Numbered from the stretch's first letter, positions 30,558 through 39,387 are shown. The stretch: DNA of 64,000 nucleotides from JALORV01 sp963703945 (GCA_963703945.1 CAVPGM010000009.1:186001-250000); one strand, 5' to 3'. Numbers and translations are program-made. Notes: generated from the sequence alone by a model not told the origin.

Positions 30558-30866
30558 CTACCGCTTCTCCGGCGGAATATTCCTGATCGGCGCCGAGAAC
30601 TCCGCGTGAACGGCGGGATCAACTGGCCTGTGCTTGATCCTCGTGCTCGCAGGATCCTTGCCGAGAAAGTTATCGCCCTTCCAGTTCATGGATGGCCTGA
30701 TCGGCCTGGGATCGAATCCGCCCCCGCAGTTCGGACAGACGTTCCCCAGGACATGCTCAACACAGGTGACGCAGAACGTGCATTCGTAGGAGCAAATGCG
30801 CGCTTCGAGCGAAGCCGGTGGCAGCAGTTTGTTGCAGTGTTCGCACGTCGGGCGCAGTTCGAGCAT
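30558..30866 (-). CDS. DUF1272 zinc-ribbon protein
   Basis: 102 residues. MLELRPTCEHCNKLLPPASL and ARICSYECTFCVTCVEHVLG, followed by CPNCGGGFDPRPIRP, give the DUF1272 pattern with four CxxC-type pairs that should bind zinc. DUF1272 proteins are small cytoplasmic proteins of unknown role, frequent in accessory regions. The C-terminal 40 residues extend beyond the core domain. It is preceded by a small zinc-ribbon gene 18 bases upstream. Confidence 0.85.
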   Translation of the reverse strand: MLELRPTCEHCNKLLPPASLEARICSYECTFCVTCVEHVLGNVCPNCGGGFDPRPIRPSMNWKGDNFLGKDPASTRIKHRPVDPAVHAEFSAPIRNIPPEKR

Positions 30867-30884
30867 CGCGTTGCCTTCGGAAGG

Positions 30885-31034
30885 CTAACGTTCGCGCCGA
30901 GCGGCGGCCGCATCAGCGACAGCCTTCGTGCGGCGCTTCTTCGACCCCGGATAGCAGATCGGGCAAGGTGCCCCGCCGCGATACTTGTGTCCGCGGCTGC
31001 AGGTCTTCCAGCCTCCGGCGTTCTTCGTAGCCAT
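30885..31034 (-). CDS. Small zinc-ribbon-like protein
   Basis: 49 residues from MATKNAGGWKTCSRGHKYRG, with one CxxGH...CPIC pattern (CSRGHKYRGGAPCPICYPG) that would bind a single zinc, then a very basic tail (SKKRRTKAVADAAAARRER). GAGGAG lies 5 bases before the ATG at 31034, supporting this start. Proteins of this kind are common as anonymous short genes in accessory DNA; a nucleic-acid-binding role is a guess from charge. Confidence 0.75.
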   Translation of the reverse strand: MATKNAGGWKTCSRGHKYRGGAPCPICYPGSKKRRTKAVADAAAARRER

Positions 31035-31135
31035 GTTTGCTCCTCTGACGATGACGCCCAGATGAAATGAAGGGTGTGGCTGCCTGCCCGAAGGCGCCAA
31101 CGGAAGAATCAGAAGTCGACTCGGGGGTGACATAC

Positions 31136-31555
31136 CTAAGTTTCCCAGTACTCGCCCGGCCTGTAGTTACCGAAGTACCACTGGTGCCCTTCGGGATCGA
31201 GCACCATGTAGCCTCTGGCACCGTACTCTTCGGTACGCAGCTCGCGCACAAGCCGTGCCCCTGCCGCCATGGCAACCTTGTAGTGAGCATCCGGGTCGGC
31301 GACAAATACGCTCAGCGCCTCCGCCGCACCCGTCAGTGACTTGGGGCTCACACGACGGTCTTCTGTCTTTGGCGAGCTGATCATGACGACCCCGGTACCG
31401 ATGCTCAACTCGGAGTGTTCGACCCGGTTGCCCGGTCCCGACACAACAAAGCGCTTCGTGAACCCGAAGGCACGGCACAACCAATCGATGGCACCCGCCG
31501 CGTCGTCGTAGGTCAGGCTGGGATAGATGTCTGATGGGCTTCGATAGGAAGGCAT
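31136..31555 (-). CDS. VOC family protein (PhnB-like)
   Basis: 139 residues, one VOC domain of the PhnB / YdhR-like type: IYPSLTYDDAAGAIDWLCRA at the start (the aggregated-fold signature), VVMISSPKTEDRR in the middle and YMVLDPEGHQWYFGNYRPGE at the end with the DPEGH turn. Similar proteins are labelled glyoxalases or bleomycin resistance proteins without proof of substrate. Confidence 0.85.
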   Translation of the reverse strand: MPSYRSPSDIYPSLTYDDAAGAIDWLCRAFGFTKRFVVSGPGNRVEHSELSIGTGVVMISSPKTEDRRVSPKSLTGAAEALSVFVADPDAHYKVAMAAGARLVRELRTEEYGARGYMVLDPEGHQWYFGNYRPGEYWET

Positions 31556-31580
31556 GATCTGAGTCCTCGTTGCGTTTGCC

Positions 31581-32117
31581 TCACAGCGGCTTTCTCATTC
31601 GTGCGAGCGGCACTGCAACTCCGCCGCGGTCGTCGCTGAGGCGCTCGCACGCCTCGTACCCGCAGGCCTGATAGAGCGGCTCGCCGGCCAGGGTCGCCAT
31701 CAGTTCCACGGTCCTGAATCCTTCCGATCTCGCGGCCTGCTCGCAGAGCGAGATGATCAGCCGACCTACGCCTTTGCGCACGTGCCGCGGATGTGTGTAC
31801 ATGGCACGGACACGCGCTGCATCCCTGGCCGGGTCAAGCAGACCCGCGTTGCGCCCAGGCGACTGGTCTCCGCCATATAGAGTGGCCCGTCGACTCCATC
31901 CGCCGCATCCCGCGAGTCGGCCATCTTCTTCCACGATGAAACAGGTCCCGTCATCGATGAACTGGGTGTCCAGTCCCATGATCGCTCGGCTAGACGCGAT
32001 CTGGCGTTCGTCGAGGAACGGCTTCTGCAACTCGGATATCGCCGCATCCATCAGGCTGCGCAGCGCGTCGAGGTCGCTCAGGCGGGCAAGCCGGTGGGAC
32101 AGGGTTGCATTCGTCAT
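31581..32117 (-). CDS. GNAT family N-acetyltransferase
   Basis: 178 residues from MTNATLSHRLARLSDLDALR. The acetyl-CoA loop is RHVRKGVGRLIISLCEQAA (the R-x-x-G-x-G motif A) after the strand VRAMYTHP, with YQACGYEACERL as the motif-B end. The substrate is unknown. The ATG overlaps the stop of the DUF1697 gene (ATGA), so translation is coupled. The frame is open to 32240, but that extension has no conserved features. Confidence 0.85.
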   Translation of the reverse strand: MTNATLSHRLARLSDLDALRSLMDAAISELQKPFLDERQIASSRAIMGLDTQFIDDGTCFIVEEDGRLAGCGGWSRRATLYGGDQSPGRNAGLLDPARDAARVRAMYTHPRHVRKGVGRLIISLCEQAARSEGFRTVELMATLAGEPLYQACGYEACERLSDDRGGVAVPLARMRKPL

Positions 32118-32653
32118 CTGCGATCCAGCAGGCTCGCGATCCTCCCGACCGTGCCCCAGTTCCTTGATGTCGCTGCACGACCGGCCTTTCCGAGCAGGGC
32201 TTCGGCGGCACGACTTTCGAGTATCCCTTTTGGGCACCACAGGTAGGCCGCGTGCCGCCCCAGCAGGAACTGCTCTGGGGGACTGGTCAATCGGGAGAGC
32301 GACGCGAGACCCTGCAGATCTTCCGCTCGGCCGGTGAATGCAACCAGCAGACGGGAAGGATCCGTGGCCACGGCTGCGAGTTCGTTCTCCGCGCGGACCG
32401 CCGCGAGTTCTGACGCAGACTTGACGATCACACGGACCTCGACCCCAAGCGTCCGGGCCAGCGCATCTTCGATGCGGCCTGCGTGCGCCGTTGCTGAACG
32501 GGTCTCACTTTCGAAGATCGCATTGCCGCTATTCAGCAGAGTCTGGACGTCGCCGTATCCCAGCGCAGCGAGCAGTTTTCGCAGCTCGGCCATCGGCACA
32601 CGGTTCGCTTTGCCGACGTTGATACCGCGCAGCAGGGCGACGAAGCGTGGCAC
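32114..32653 (-). CDS. DUF1697 protein
   Basis: 179 residues beginning MPRFVALLRGINVGKANRVP, the DUF1697 hallmark, with ALGYGDVQTLLNSGNAIFES and the C-terminal SRNWGTVGRIASLL. The family is small, cytoplasmic and uncharacterised. It overlaps the GNAT start by 4 bases and follows a small membrane-protein gene by 15 bases, so three genes form one transcript. Confidence 0.9.
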   Translation of the reverse strand: MPRFVALLRGINVGKANRVPMAELRKLLAALGYGDVQTLLNSGNAIFESETRSATAHAGRIEDALARTLGVEVRVIVKSASELAAVRAENELAAVATDPSRLLVAFTGRAEDLQGLASLSRLTSPPEQFLLGRHAAYLWCPKGILESRAAEALLGKAGRAATSRNWGTVGRIASLLDRR

Positions 32654-32668
32654 AGTCGCCGCCTGACG

Positions 32669-33028
32669 TCAGCCTTGCGCGGGCCGGCGACTGAACCGCG
32701 AGGCAAGCCGGGCCGCAACCAAAGCAGGCAGTGCGAGGATCGCAAACATCGCCATTCCCAAAGGCCACAGGCTTCCGGCCTCGCCGTTGCGAACGCACAT
32801 CGCCACGAACTGCGAAGCGAACAACAGTAGTGGCCAGCGCCACGACCGGTCGGGATAGAAATATCCCAGGAGCGCCGCAGCAAGAATGGATGCCGGGTAG
32901 GTAAGCGTCCAATACGCTGATGCGTCCCACGCTTCGCGCCTGCCGGTGAGCATCGATGTGGCGATCCAGAGCGCCGCTCCGACAATGACTGCGACGAGGT
33001 GCGGGGCGAACACTCTGCGCGCTGTCAT
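32669..33028 (-). CDS. Small integral membrane protein of unknown family
   Basis: 119 residues with four predicted membrane helices (LVAVIVGAALWIATSML, LTYPASILAAALLGYF, WPLLLFASQFVAMCV and LGMAMFAILALPALVAARLA) separated by short polar loops. I do not recognise the family. It starts 9 bases after the stop of the VOC gene on the same strand. It is slightly less GC-rich than the core genes, like the rest of this array. Confidence 0.75.
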   Translation of the reverse strand: MTARRVFAPHLVAVIVGAALWIATSMLTGRREAWDASAYWTLTYPASILAAALLGYFYPDRSWRWPLLLFASQFVAMCVRNGEAGSLWPLGMAMFAILALPALVAARLASRFSRRPAQG

Positions 33029-33037
33029 CGCCTTGTG

Positions 33038-33460
33038 TTAATCCTGGGCCACCCACTGAGGATTCCACGCCACTTCCCAAAGGTGCCCGTCAGGGTCCTG
33101 GAAGTAGCCCGCGTAACCGCCCCAAAAGGTGTCATGCGCTGGCTTCACGACAACTGCACCTGCCCTTGCAGCCTGGTCCATTACCACGTCGACTTCGACT
33201 TTGGAGGTGACGTTGTGCCCAAGGGTGAAGCCGGTCGGACTTGGGCTACCTACAGCAATCCCCGTATCGTGGGCAATGCTTTCTCTCGGCCAAAGCGCAA
33301 GCTTCAGACCGGACTGCAAGTCGAAAAACGCCACAGCGCCGTATTCGAACTCTGTGCCGACAATGCCTTCGGTCTTCAGGCCAAGACCGTCACGGTAGAA
33401 CGCGACGGCCCTTTGAAGATCGTCAACGCCGAGAGTGATCAGCGTTATCCGAGGTTTCAT
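33038..33460 (-). CDS. VOC family protein (third in the array)
   Basis: 140 residues, one VOC domain: ITLITLGVDDLQRAVAFYRD at the start, SPTGFTLGHNVTSKVEVDVV in the middle, and YFQDPDGHLWEVAWNPQW with the DPDGH turn and metal-ligand Glu. This is the common short, uncharacterised VOC type. It shares only the fold with the VOC genes at 27939 and 31136, so these are independent members and not a recent amplification. Confidence 0.88.
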   Translation of the reverse strand: MKPRITLITLGVDDLQRAVAFYRDGLGLKTEGIVGTEFEYGAVAFFDLQSGLKLALWPRESIAHDTGIAVGSPSPTGFTLGHNVTSKVEVDVVMDQAARAGAVVVKPAHDTFWGGYAGYFQDPDGHLWEVAWNPQWVAQD

Positions 33461-33484
33461 GCCGACATTCCGTTGACCGAAAGC

Positions 33485-33940
33485 TCAGGCCCCAAAGTAT
33501 CCGACTCCACGGGCCATGAGAGCCGCGCACAGGAGAATCAGAACCACGCCAATCAGCTCCCAATGAACAATGGCGCGAATGGCACGTACCCTGGCGACGG
33601 CCACGGCTGGTGCGACACCCTGCTTCAGCGCCGCCCTCCAGGAGAGGAACTCCCTCGTCGGGTAGATCGACACCAGCCCAACGATCCCAAACAGGGAGAG
33701 CTTCGCAATGAAGGGCCAACTGTGAAAGTAATAGGCCGCGCCCTTCTCAAAATAGAACACCCTCAGCAGTCCCACAACAAGCACGGCGCCTGCTGCGGCA
33801 CCGTAGACCTGATCGGTCACCAAAAGCCTCCGCGCGCCCGCGACGCTGAGTTCACCTCTAATCAGAACGAACTCTACGGCCAGCGACGCGACCAGGGCGA
33901 ACGCGGCGACGTGGTGTAGGAATGCGAAAAGCGTGACCAT
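33485..33940 (-). CDS. DUF2214 membrane protein
   Basis: 151 residues with four membrane helices, matching DUF2214: FLHHVAAFALVASLAVEF near the start, DQVYGAAAGAVLVVGLLRV in the second span, YYFHSWPFIAKLSLFGIVG in the third and WELIGVVLILLCAALMARG in the last. His residues in the first and third spans could bind haem or metal, as in distant relatives, but this is not established. Function unknown. Confidence 0.87.
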   Translation of the reverse strand: MVTLFAFLHHVAAFALVASLAVEFVLIRGELSVAGARRLLVTDQVYGAAAGAVLVVGLLRVFYFEKGAAYYFHSWPFIAKLSLFGIVGLVSIYPTREFLSWRAALKQGVAPAVAVARVRAIRAIVHWELIGVVLILLCAALMARGVGYFGA

Positions 33941-33987
33941 GGCGCTGACTCAGTGGGGCCTGACTTCGAACGCGTTGTTGGGCGCCA

Positions 33988-34287
33988 TCATTCGACAACG
34001 TCGTAATGCCTGACCCGCTGATCGTATTCCAGCATCATCGCGCGCACGTGGTCGGGTACGACTGCGGCCTCGACGTCGGCGCCGGCGAACTTTTCGATCG
34101 CGGCCATTGATTCCCACCGGGTCACGACAAGAAATTCGGTTCCGGTTGGCAGGTCGCGTTTCAAAATCACAGCGTCGACGAAACCGTTGATGCGCCGCAG
34201 GGCCGGAAGCGTTTCGGCCCGCAAATGCTTCTCGTACGCTGCGGCCTCAGCTGTCTTTGCCAGGCCGCGCCAGTGCCGGGAAATCAT
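33988..34287 (-). CDS. Antibiotic biosynthesis monooxygenase (ABM) domain protein
   Basis: 99 residues from MISRHWRGLAKTAEAAAYEK (start 34287; an in-frame ATG at 34311 is possible). A single ferredoxin-like ABM domain with INGFVDAVILKRDLPTGTEF and LVVTRWESMAAIEKFAG. Such small proteins are often mono-oxygenases or dimeric binding proteins of unknown substrate. The stop is followed on the minus strand by GCCCAACAACGCGTTCGAAG, which resembles the first half of an integron attC site. Confidence 0.8.
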   Translation of the reverse strand: MISRHWRGLAKTAEAAAYEKHLRAETLPALRRINGFVDAVILKRDLPTGTEFLVVTRWESMAAIEKFAGADVEAAVVPDHVRAMMLEYDQRVRHYDVVE

Positions 34288-34326
34288 TTCGCCGATGTTC
34301 CAAATAGTCAATGCCCGGGTTTTGCA

Positions 34327-34660
34327 TCACTCGGATTGCTCCTCGGAGTCGACACCCGCCCGGTCCTCTCGCTCGCGCACCATCCAATAGGAAACGCCGA
34401 GTGCCAGCGTGATCGCCGCCAAGCCGAACAGTCTGCGCCGCATCCACGCTTCCCAGGTCAAGAACGATGAACTTCCTGGAATGGCGAGAAGGGCTATCAG
34501 GAGCACTATCTCCGCTTGAATGAGGCTCTGTTCACGCTTCACGACATATTGAAGGGTGTGATTGAACTCCAGTGCAATCAGGAGCGTCGGTATTTCGCCG
34601 AACACCACCTGGTTCACTCCAAGCGCGCGTGTAGAGCGTGATCAGCTCATCCGGTTCCAT
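34327..34660 (-). CDS. PsiE-like small membrane protein, frameshifted near its start
   Basis: From GTG 34617 the frame codes for VVFGEIPTLLIALEFNHTLQ, IQAEIVLLIALLAIPGSSSF and RRRLFGLAAITLALGVSYWM, similar to the C-terminal two thirds of phosphate-starvation-inducible PsiE-like proteins. A better N-terminus begins at the ATG at 34660 (MEPDELITLYTRA) in the next frame; removing one T near 34623 joins them into 110 residues. It lies 2 bases after a 29-codon frame, which suggests coupled translation. The family assignment is by pattern only. Confidence 0.6.
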
Positions 34661-34662
34661 AT

Positions 34663-34752
34663 TTACCCCTTGCCCTTGCAACCGTTAGGCCCGATCGCGC
34701 GGCGCGTCTTTGCCAGCTCGCCCAGGGTGACCTTGGTGCCGTTCACACTCAT
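34663..34752 (-). CDS. Possible 29-residue peptide upstream of the PsiE-like gene
   Basis: A short frame, MSVNGTKVTLGELAKTRRAI followed by nine residues ending in KGKG, whose TAA stop sits 2 bases before the ATG at 34660. It could be a leader peptide or a chance frame; the second half overlaps a GCCTAAC motif (34674-34690) discussed as an attC-like half site. No ribosome site stands out. Low confidence. Confidence 0.25.
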   Translation of the reverse strand: MSVNGTKVTLGELAKTRRAIGPNGCKGKG

Positions 34753-34764
34753 CGTCGGCCGCAC

Positions 34765-35856
34765 CTACGAGTCTTCCTGAACGGAGAACGCAGCATTGAA
34801 CGCGTTGATCGCTTCCGCGCTCGTAAAGAGCCGTCTCGGATGCGGATGCGTGCGTGCCATTAAGAGCCGGCGCAATTCGCCTCTTCGTGCGGCAAACCGC
34901 AGAACTATTGCTGCGCTTCGTTCGCTGGGTTCGCCACTGCCCGCATCGACTTCGAGCTCTGCGATCAGCGCGGAACGCGGCGGTCTTTGCAGCAGGAACT
35001 TTCGCATTCCGGCCTCGTAGTTTTCGCGCTCCGCGGGAGCGAGGTAATCCCGCACAATTGTTTGTACACACAACACGAACAGGTCTTCCGGTAAAGCTTC
35101 AAGCCTGGCGGCTGCGTTCCCCAGCGGGCAAGCTTCGAGGCGCGGTGCATCGGGAGCGGAGCTCGCAGAGGTGAACAACTCGATCGCTTGCTCCAGCCGA
35201 GCGAGCCGCGCCCGGTCGCTCGGCCATGTGCACGCACGCAACCACGTCGCATCGTCGTGATGACGAACGTCGAGCGGTGCCACATCCAATCCGAGTCGCA
35301 GCGAGACCACAGGGCGGGGTCCGACGGGGATCGGATCGCCGGACGAATCGGTCCACAGAGCGGGCAAAGCGTCTGCGATCAGGTTCAGTCCAGCGCTGGT
35401 ACCGAGGTCGACAAGGGCAAGCGAGCGTCGCTCGCCCGCTGACCACACCAGGTGCGCGGGCCACAACCAGGTGACTGCGCGCGTCGTTTCGTTGGTCTGG
35501 ACGAAACGCCCGCTCAATGCGCTCGGGAAGCGCGTGCCCCTCAACGAAATCGCTGCCATGAACGCCGCGCGAGTCAGCGCTTCGATTTCGGGGACATCCT
35601 TAGCGAGCGCGTCATGCAGGGGATGCGTCTTTCCCTCGCACAGCGCGTCATAGCGCAGAGCGGCGAGCAAAAGCAGCGGTCGCTCGTAGCTTGCACCGAA
35701 GGAGCGGCCGGCCCAGATCTCTTCCAGTCGCGCGCCAAAATCACCGCGAACGGCATCCACGAACAGAGCCAGCGCTCGTTCGTACACGGGTTCGCGATCC
35801 TTCAGGAACTCGGCTTGCCGCAGGAGCTCGCGCGAAATGTCGTCGATCGTGCTCAC
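34765..35856 (-). CDS. DUF2332 protein
   Basis: 363 residues of DUF2332: SRELLRQAEFLKDREPVYER at the start, SYERPLLLLAALRYDALCEG in the helical N-terminal half and LALVDLGTSAGLNLIADALP, a loop that resembles an S-adenosylmethionine site (motif I of a Rossmann methyltransferase). The C-terminus contains another Rossmann-like strand-helix pattern (RSALIAELEVDAGSG). A methyltransferase-like activity is inferred from the family, not shown. The frame is intact, at the expected length. Confidence 0.85.
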   Translation of the reverse strand: MSTIDDISRELLRQAEFLKDREPVYERALALFVDAVRGDFGARLEEIWAGRSFGASYERPLLLLAALRYDALCEGKTHPLHDALAKDVPEIEALTRAAFMAAISLRGTRFPSALSGRFVQTNETTRAVTWLWPAHLVWSAGERRSLALVDLGTSAGLNLIADALPALWTDSSGDPIPVGPRPVVSLRLGLDVAPLDVRHHDDATWLRACTWPSDRARLARLEQAIELFTSASSAPDAPRLEACPLGNAAARLEALPEDLFVLCVQTIVRDYLAPAERENYEAGMRKFLLQRPPRSALIAELEVDAGSGEPSERSAAIVLRFAARRGELRRLLMARTHPHPRRLFTSAEAINAFNAAFSVQEDS

Positions 35857-35918
35857 GGCTCACCTGCGGATCGACGACCTCGGCAACCAGAAGCACGATG
35901 CCTCATGGTCCCGTCCGG

Positions 35919-36431
35919 TCATTCACCTTCCCAGTAGCCCGCGCGCGACGAAAAATGACCAAAGTACGGAAAAGTCGCTGACGCTGCGCCACCGGTGAAC
36001 TCCGCGATGACACCGAATTTTCCTGAGTCCGGATACTCCCAGATCTCCGGTGCGCGCTGCGTGCTGACGGCAAGGTAGCGTAGCTCCTCTTGTCCCGTGT
36101 TGACGATCTGGTGTGCCGTCTCCGGTCCACCAGCGACGCACGCGACGATGTCGCCAGCACGCAGCGGGTATGTCTCGGCGCCGATTCTTATCTCGCCAGT
36201 GCCTTGCAGCACAAAGAACATCTCTTCATTGACACGATGGCTGTGGCGCGGGAAGGCACGCTTGCCCGGCGGCACGGCAGTTATGTTGTAGCCGAGCTGT
36301 TTCGCGCCGACGAGAGGTCCGATTCTCGCAAAACGTGCTTCAAATCGGTCCGCCGCCGATGTCGGGACGGCGGCTGCCGCGGCCCGCGGTTGAAACTCGA
36401 CATCGGCGATATTGACCAAGGGCTTCGTCAT
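35919..36431 (-). CDS. Cupin domain protein
   Basis: 170 residues, one cupin-2 barrel in the middle: PRHSHRVNEEMFFVLQGTGE (motif 1, with HxH...E) and HQIVNTGQEELRYLAVSTQ (motif 2 with His), so a metal site is present. Similar proteins act as sugar-phosphate isomerases or as storage-type binding proteins. It is the most upstream gene of the minus-strand array. A 260-base gap without a gene separates it from the plus-strand TIR gene. Confidence 0.87.
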   Translation of the reverse strand: MTKPLVNIADVEFQPRAAAAAVPTSAADRFEARFARIGPLVGAKQLGYNITAVPPGKRAFPRHSHRVNEEMFFVLQGTGEIRIGAETYPLRAGDIVACVAGGPETAHQIVNTGQEELRYLAVSTQRAPEIWEYPDSGKFGVIAEFTGGAASATFPYFGHFSSRAGYWEGE

Positions 36432-36691
36432 CTGAGACCTCCATCACGCGAGCGCCGCTCGACAATCCACTGGGACCATCTGGAAGAGGCCGAACAGTAT
36501 GGGGAAAGCCCATTGCTGAAAAGCCAGCCCTGGTGGAGATCTGCCGGCACCGCAGGCGCCCGAACCCGCGGCAGGAGCATGAATATGCAGTAGTCGCCGA
36601 CGCGCTTCGCACCTAGACTCACAAAGCTGGGCTATGGAGTCCATTGACCGCGGGAATCGAGCCGGTCTGCCGCGGGCAACTGGAGGTGGCG

Positions 36692-37810
36692 ATGGCCGAC
36701 ATCTTTGTTAGCTACTCGCGTCAGGACAAGGCGCGTGCGGCGCAATTTGTCGAGTTGCTCGAGGGTTTCGGGTGGAACGTCTTCTGGGACCAGGAAACCC
36801 GCGCCGGAACCATCTGGCCGAAAGTTCTTGAAGACGAACTGGGCCTCGCGCGCTGCCTGCTGGTGCTTTGGACCACCAATTCGGTTGCGAGCCGCTGGGT
36901 ACGCATCGAGGCGTACGAGGCGCTGCAGGGCGACAAGCTGCTGCCGGTGCGGCTGGAAGACGTCAAGCCGCCGATGGAGTTCCGGCAGACGCAGACATTT
37001 GATCTGCTTGGCTGGGCCGGTGAGCGCGACGATCCGCGGCTGGATCACTTGATTGCCGATCTTTGCTCCCTGGCAAAACTCGAACCGAGGAAGGGAACGA
37101 TCGGGCCTGCCACCTTGAATGCAGTGCGGACTCTCGTGCCGGCAACGCTGGGGGTCAGTACCTGGCAGGCGCCGGGCACCCTGCCGGGCGCGCCTGACTT
37201 CAGCGGGCAACATGCACCGACTTATCGCAGCGTCGGTGTGGCAGTGCCGACATTGACTCCACACACGCAGGAGCCGTCCCGGGCCGAGCGCACCACTCGA
37301 GCGGAGACACTGCCATTTGTAGACACTCAGGTCGTGAAGAGCGAGGCCGCGCCAACTGCCGCACCGGGCTCCCGCGCATCAGAGAACGATGTCCAAACGG
37401 TGAATACGGCCGGCGCGAACGCAGCAACGGCCGCGGCGGCGATCGCGTCCGATCGACTTCGCCGGCGGGCGGCGTGGGGCCTCGGATTTGCAGTGGTGGT
37501 CCTCGCCGGCGTGTGGATCGCCAGAACCATGGTCGGACCGGACAAGGCGCCCATCAAGGATGATCCGTTCAAACCAGCGATGACAGCCGACGTACCAGCT
37601 CCGAACAAGTCGACCGCGGTAGTCACGGAGCCGGCCCCGCCGACCATCATCACAACCCCGCCGGTCACGGCCGCGAAGCCGACGACCTCCGTCGCTCGCC
37701 CCCATTCCCCTTCCAGCCGCTGCATCGAAATCACCGAGCGATTCCAGCAGACTGGCCAGCTGACTGCCGAAGAGCGGCAGTTCCTCAGCAGCAAGGAGTG
37801 CGCACGATGA
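36692..37810 (+). CDS. TIR-domain protein with one membrane anchor
   Basis: 372 residues from MADIFVSYSRQDKARAAQFV (ATG 36692 after GGAGG; the frame opens at 36644). The N-terminal TIR domain (1-130) keeps FVSYSRQDK, GFGWNVFWDQE and SRWVRIEAYEALQ, in which Glu73 is at the place of the catalytic glutamate of NAD-cleaving TIRs. A Pro/Ala/Thr-rich linker (about 140-260) leads to one membrane span (about 262-279, GLGFAVVVLAGVWIA) and a 90-residue low-complexity tail with two Cys, predicted periplasmic. The last four bases overlap the next gene (ATGA). A signalling or defence role at the envelope is inferred. Confidence 0.85.
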   Translation: MADIFVSYSRQDKARAAQFVELLEGFGWNVFWDQETRAGTIWPKVLEDELGLARCLLVLWTTNSVASRWVRIEAYEALQGDKLLPVRLEDVKPPMEFRQTQTFDLLGWAGERDDPRLDHLIADLCSLAKLEPRKGTIGPATLNAVRTLVPATLGVSTWQAPGTLPGAPDFSGQHAPTYRSVGVAVPTLTPHTQEPSRAERTTRAETLPFVDTQVVKSEAAPTAAPGSRASENDVQTVNTAGANAATAAAAIASDRLRRRAAWGLGFAVVVLAGVWIARTMVGPDKAPIKDDPFKPAMTADVPAPNKSTAVVTEPAPPTIITTPPVTAAKPTTSVARPHSPSSRCIEITERFQQTGQLTAEERQFLSSKECAR

Positions 37811-39105
37811 ACGAGCCTTCGCAACGTCTTGGATTCCCGTCCCGGTGCGCAGCGGGCTTGGTGGTCTGCCTTGGCATCACGGCGGTGATGAGCGCGTGTT
37901 CGACGCCTCCGCAGCCCGCACAGGCGCCCACGTCGCCTGCACCTGCCGCCGCACCACCGCCGGCACCGGCCCCAGCTCCCGTCGCCGCGCCGCCCCCGGC
38001 GCCGATACCTGTGCTCCCGCTCGACGCAGCGCTGCTCGACGCCGCCGGCAAGCTGTTCTCGGCCGCGTCGAGCGCGCTCGGCGCCCCGCCAGCACAGCGC
38101 CTGCTGGTCATCGATCCTCTGGTGGATGCCGTGTCCTACACGGAGAGCGTCACCACACGGTCGATGGAAGCGAAGATCCAGGACCTGGTGCGCAGCAAGT
38201 ACCCGGGCTTCAACGTGCAGCCGATTTCGCGCACCAGCATCGGCCAGGCCCCGATCGTGCTGGTCGGTACCTTCACTGCCATTGACCTGAAGAACCAGGT
38301 CGGCGGCCAGCGCGAGGCCTTTCGCATCTGCCTTGCACTCGCGGATCTGAAGTCGGGACTGATCGTGGCCAAGGGCGTGGCGCGGGCGCAGATCGAAGGC
38401 GTCGACCAGACGCCGTTGCCGCACCTGCAGGACGCGCCGACCTGGGCCAAGGATCCGGCCGTCGATGCCTATGTGCGAACCTGCCAGGCCACCAAGCCGG
38501 GGGACCGGATCGATCCCGCGTATCTCGACGGCATCCTCGCCGCCTCACTGATTGCCGAGGCCAGCGCGTTGCAGGATCGCGGGCGGTACCAGGAAGCGGT
38601 GGAGCTTTATCGCAGCGCGCTCAGCTTGCCGAAGGGCGACCAGCTGCGTGTGTACAACGGCATCTACACCGCGACCTGGAAGCTCGGGCGCCGCGCCGAT
38701 GCCGAGCAAGCCTTCGGCGAAGCGGTGCGTGTGGGTCTCACCAGCAACCGGCTCGGAGTGAAGTTCCTGTTCCGGCCCGGCTCGACCGACTTCGTGTCCG
38801 ACCCGCGACTCTCGGCACCGTACCCGATGTGGCTGACGCAGATTGCGCAGAAGGCAACGGCGCAGTCCGCCTGCCTGAATATCGTCGGGCACACCAGTCC
38901 GACCGGGCCCGAGCCGCTGAATGAGCGTCTGTCGGTTCTGCGCGCGGAGAACGTGAAGACTCGTCTCGAGCGCGAATCACCGCAGCTGAAGGGCCGCGTG
39001 ATCGCGAGCGGAGTCGGCTCGAAGGAAAAACTCGTGGGCACCGGCACCGACGACCTGCGCGACGCACTCGATCGCCGCGTCGAGTTCAAGACGGTGCCGT
39101 GCTAG
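37807..39105 (+). CDS. OmpA-like lipoprotein coupled to the TIR gene
   Basis: 432 residues. The signal peptide ends in a lipobox (ITAVMSAC, Cys31), then a long Pro/Ala linker (about 34-68). A beta-alpha domain (about 98-215, LLVIDPLVDAVSYTE and IVLVGTFTAIDLKNQV) resembles FlgO-type envelope proteins. A TPR-like segment follows (SALQDRGRYQEAVELYRSAL), and an OmpA-like peptidoglycan-binding domain closes the protein (CLNIVGHTSPTGPEPLNERL and RAENVKTRLERESP). It is anchored in a membrane and holds the cell wall. Translation is coupled to the TIR protein, suggesting one complex spanning the envelope. Confidence 0.85.
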   Translation: MNEPSQRLGFPSRCAAGLVVCLGITAVMSACSTPPQPAQAPTSPAPAAAPPPAPAPAPVAAPPPAPIPVLPLDAALLDAAGKLFSAASSALGAPPAQRLLVIDPLVDAVSYTESVTTRSMEAKIQDLVRSKYPGFNVQPISRTSIGQAPIVLVGTFTAIDLKNQVGGQREAFRICLALADLKSGLIVAKGVARAQIEGVDQTPLPHLQDAPTWAKDPAVDAYVRTCQATKPGDRIDPAYLDGILAASLIAEASALQDRGRYQEAVELYRSALSLPKGDQLRVYNGIYTATWKLGRRADAEQAFGEAVRVGLTSNRLGVKFLFRPGSTDFVSDPRLSAPYPMWLTQIAQKATAQSACLNIVGHTSPTGPEPLNERLSVLRAENVKTRLERESPQLKGRVIASGVGSKEKLVGTGTDDLRDALDRRVEFKTVPC

Positions 39106-39387
39106 GCGAGTGCGGAGCAAACGACGGCCGTCGGCCCTGAGCGGTCCTCAGTAGCCGCCGAAAGCGGCCGCGGCTTTCATCCCGAAGACTGACATACGCC
39201 CGATCGACAGAACGCGACCCCATCTTGGCGTGCGTCAAGGCACACCCAGACACTCCGGTGCGCCACACTCGTGCCGTTGAACATCGCTTCAATGTGCGGG
39301 CGGTTATGATCCGCCGCCACCGAGCGGTCCGCCGAGCCGATGCTCGCCCTCCTCGGCACGTCCGCCGCCAACCTCCAGAGAGACTGA

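Noticed and set aside
30885..30905. CGTTAGCC at the zinc-ribbon stop as an attC core
   Set aside because: It does not fit the GTTRRRY core and is explained by a small GCCTT-ccg-AAGGC hairpin after the stop codon.
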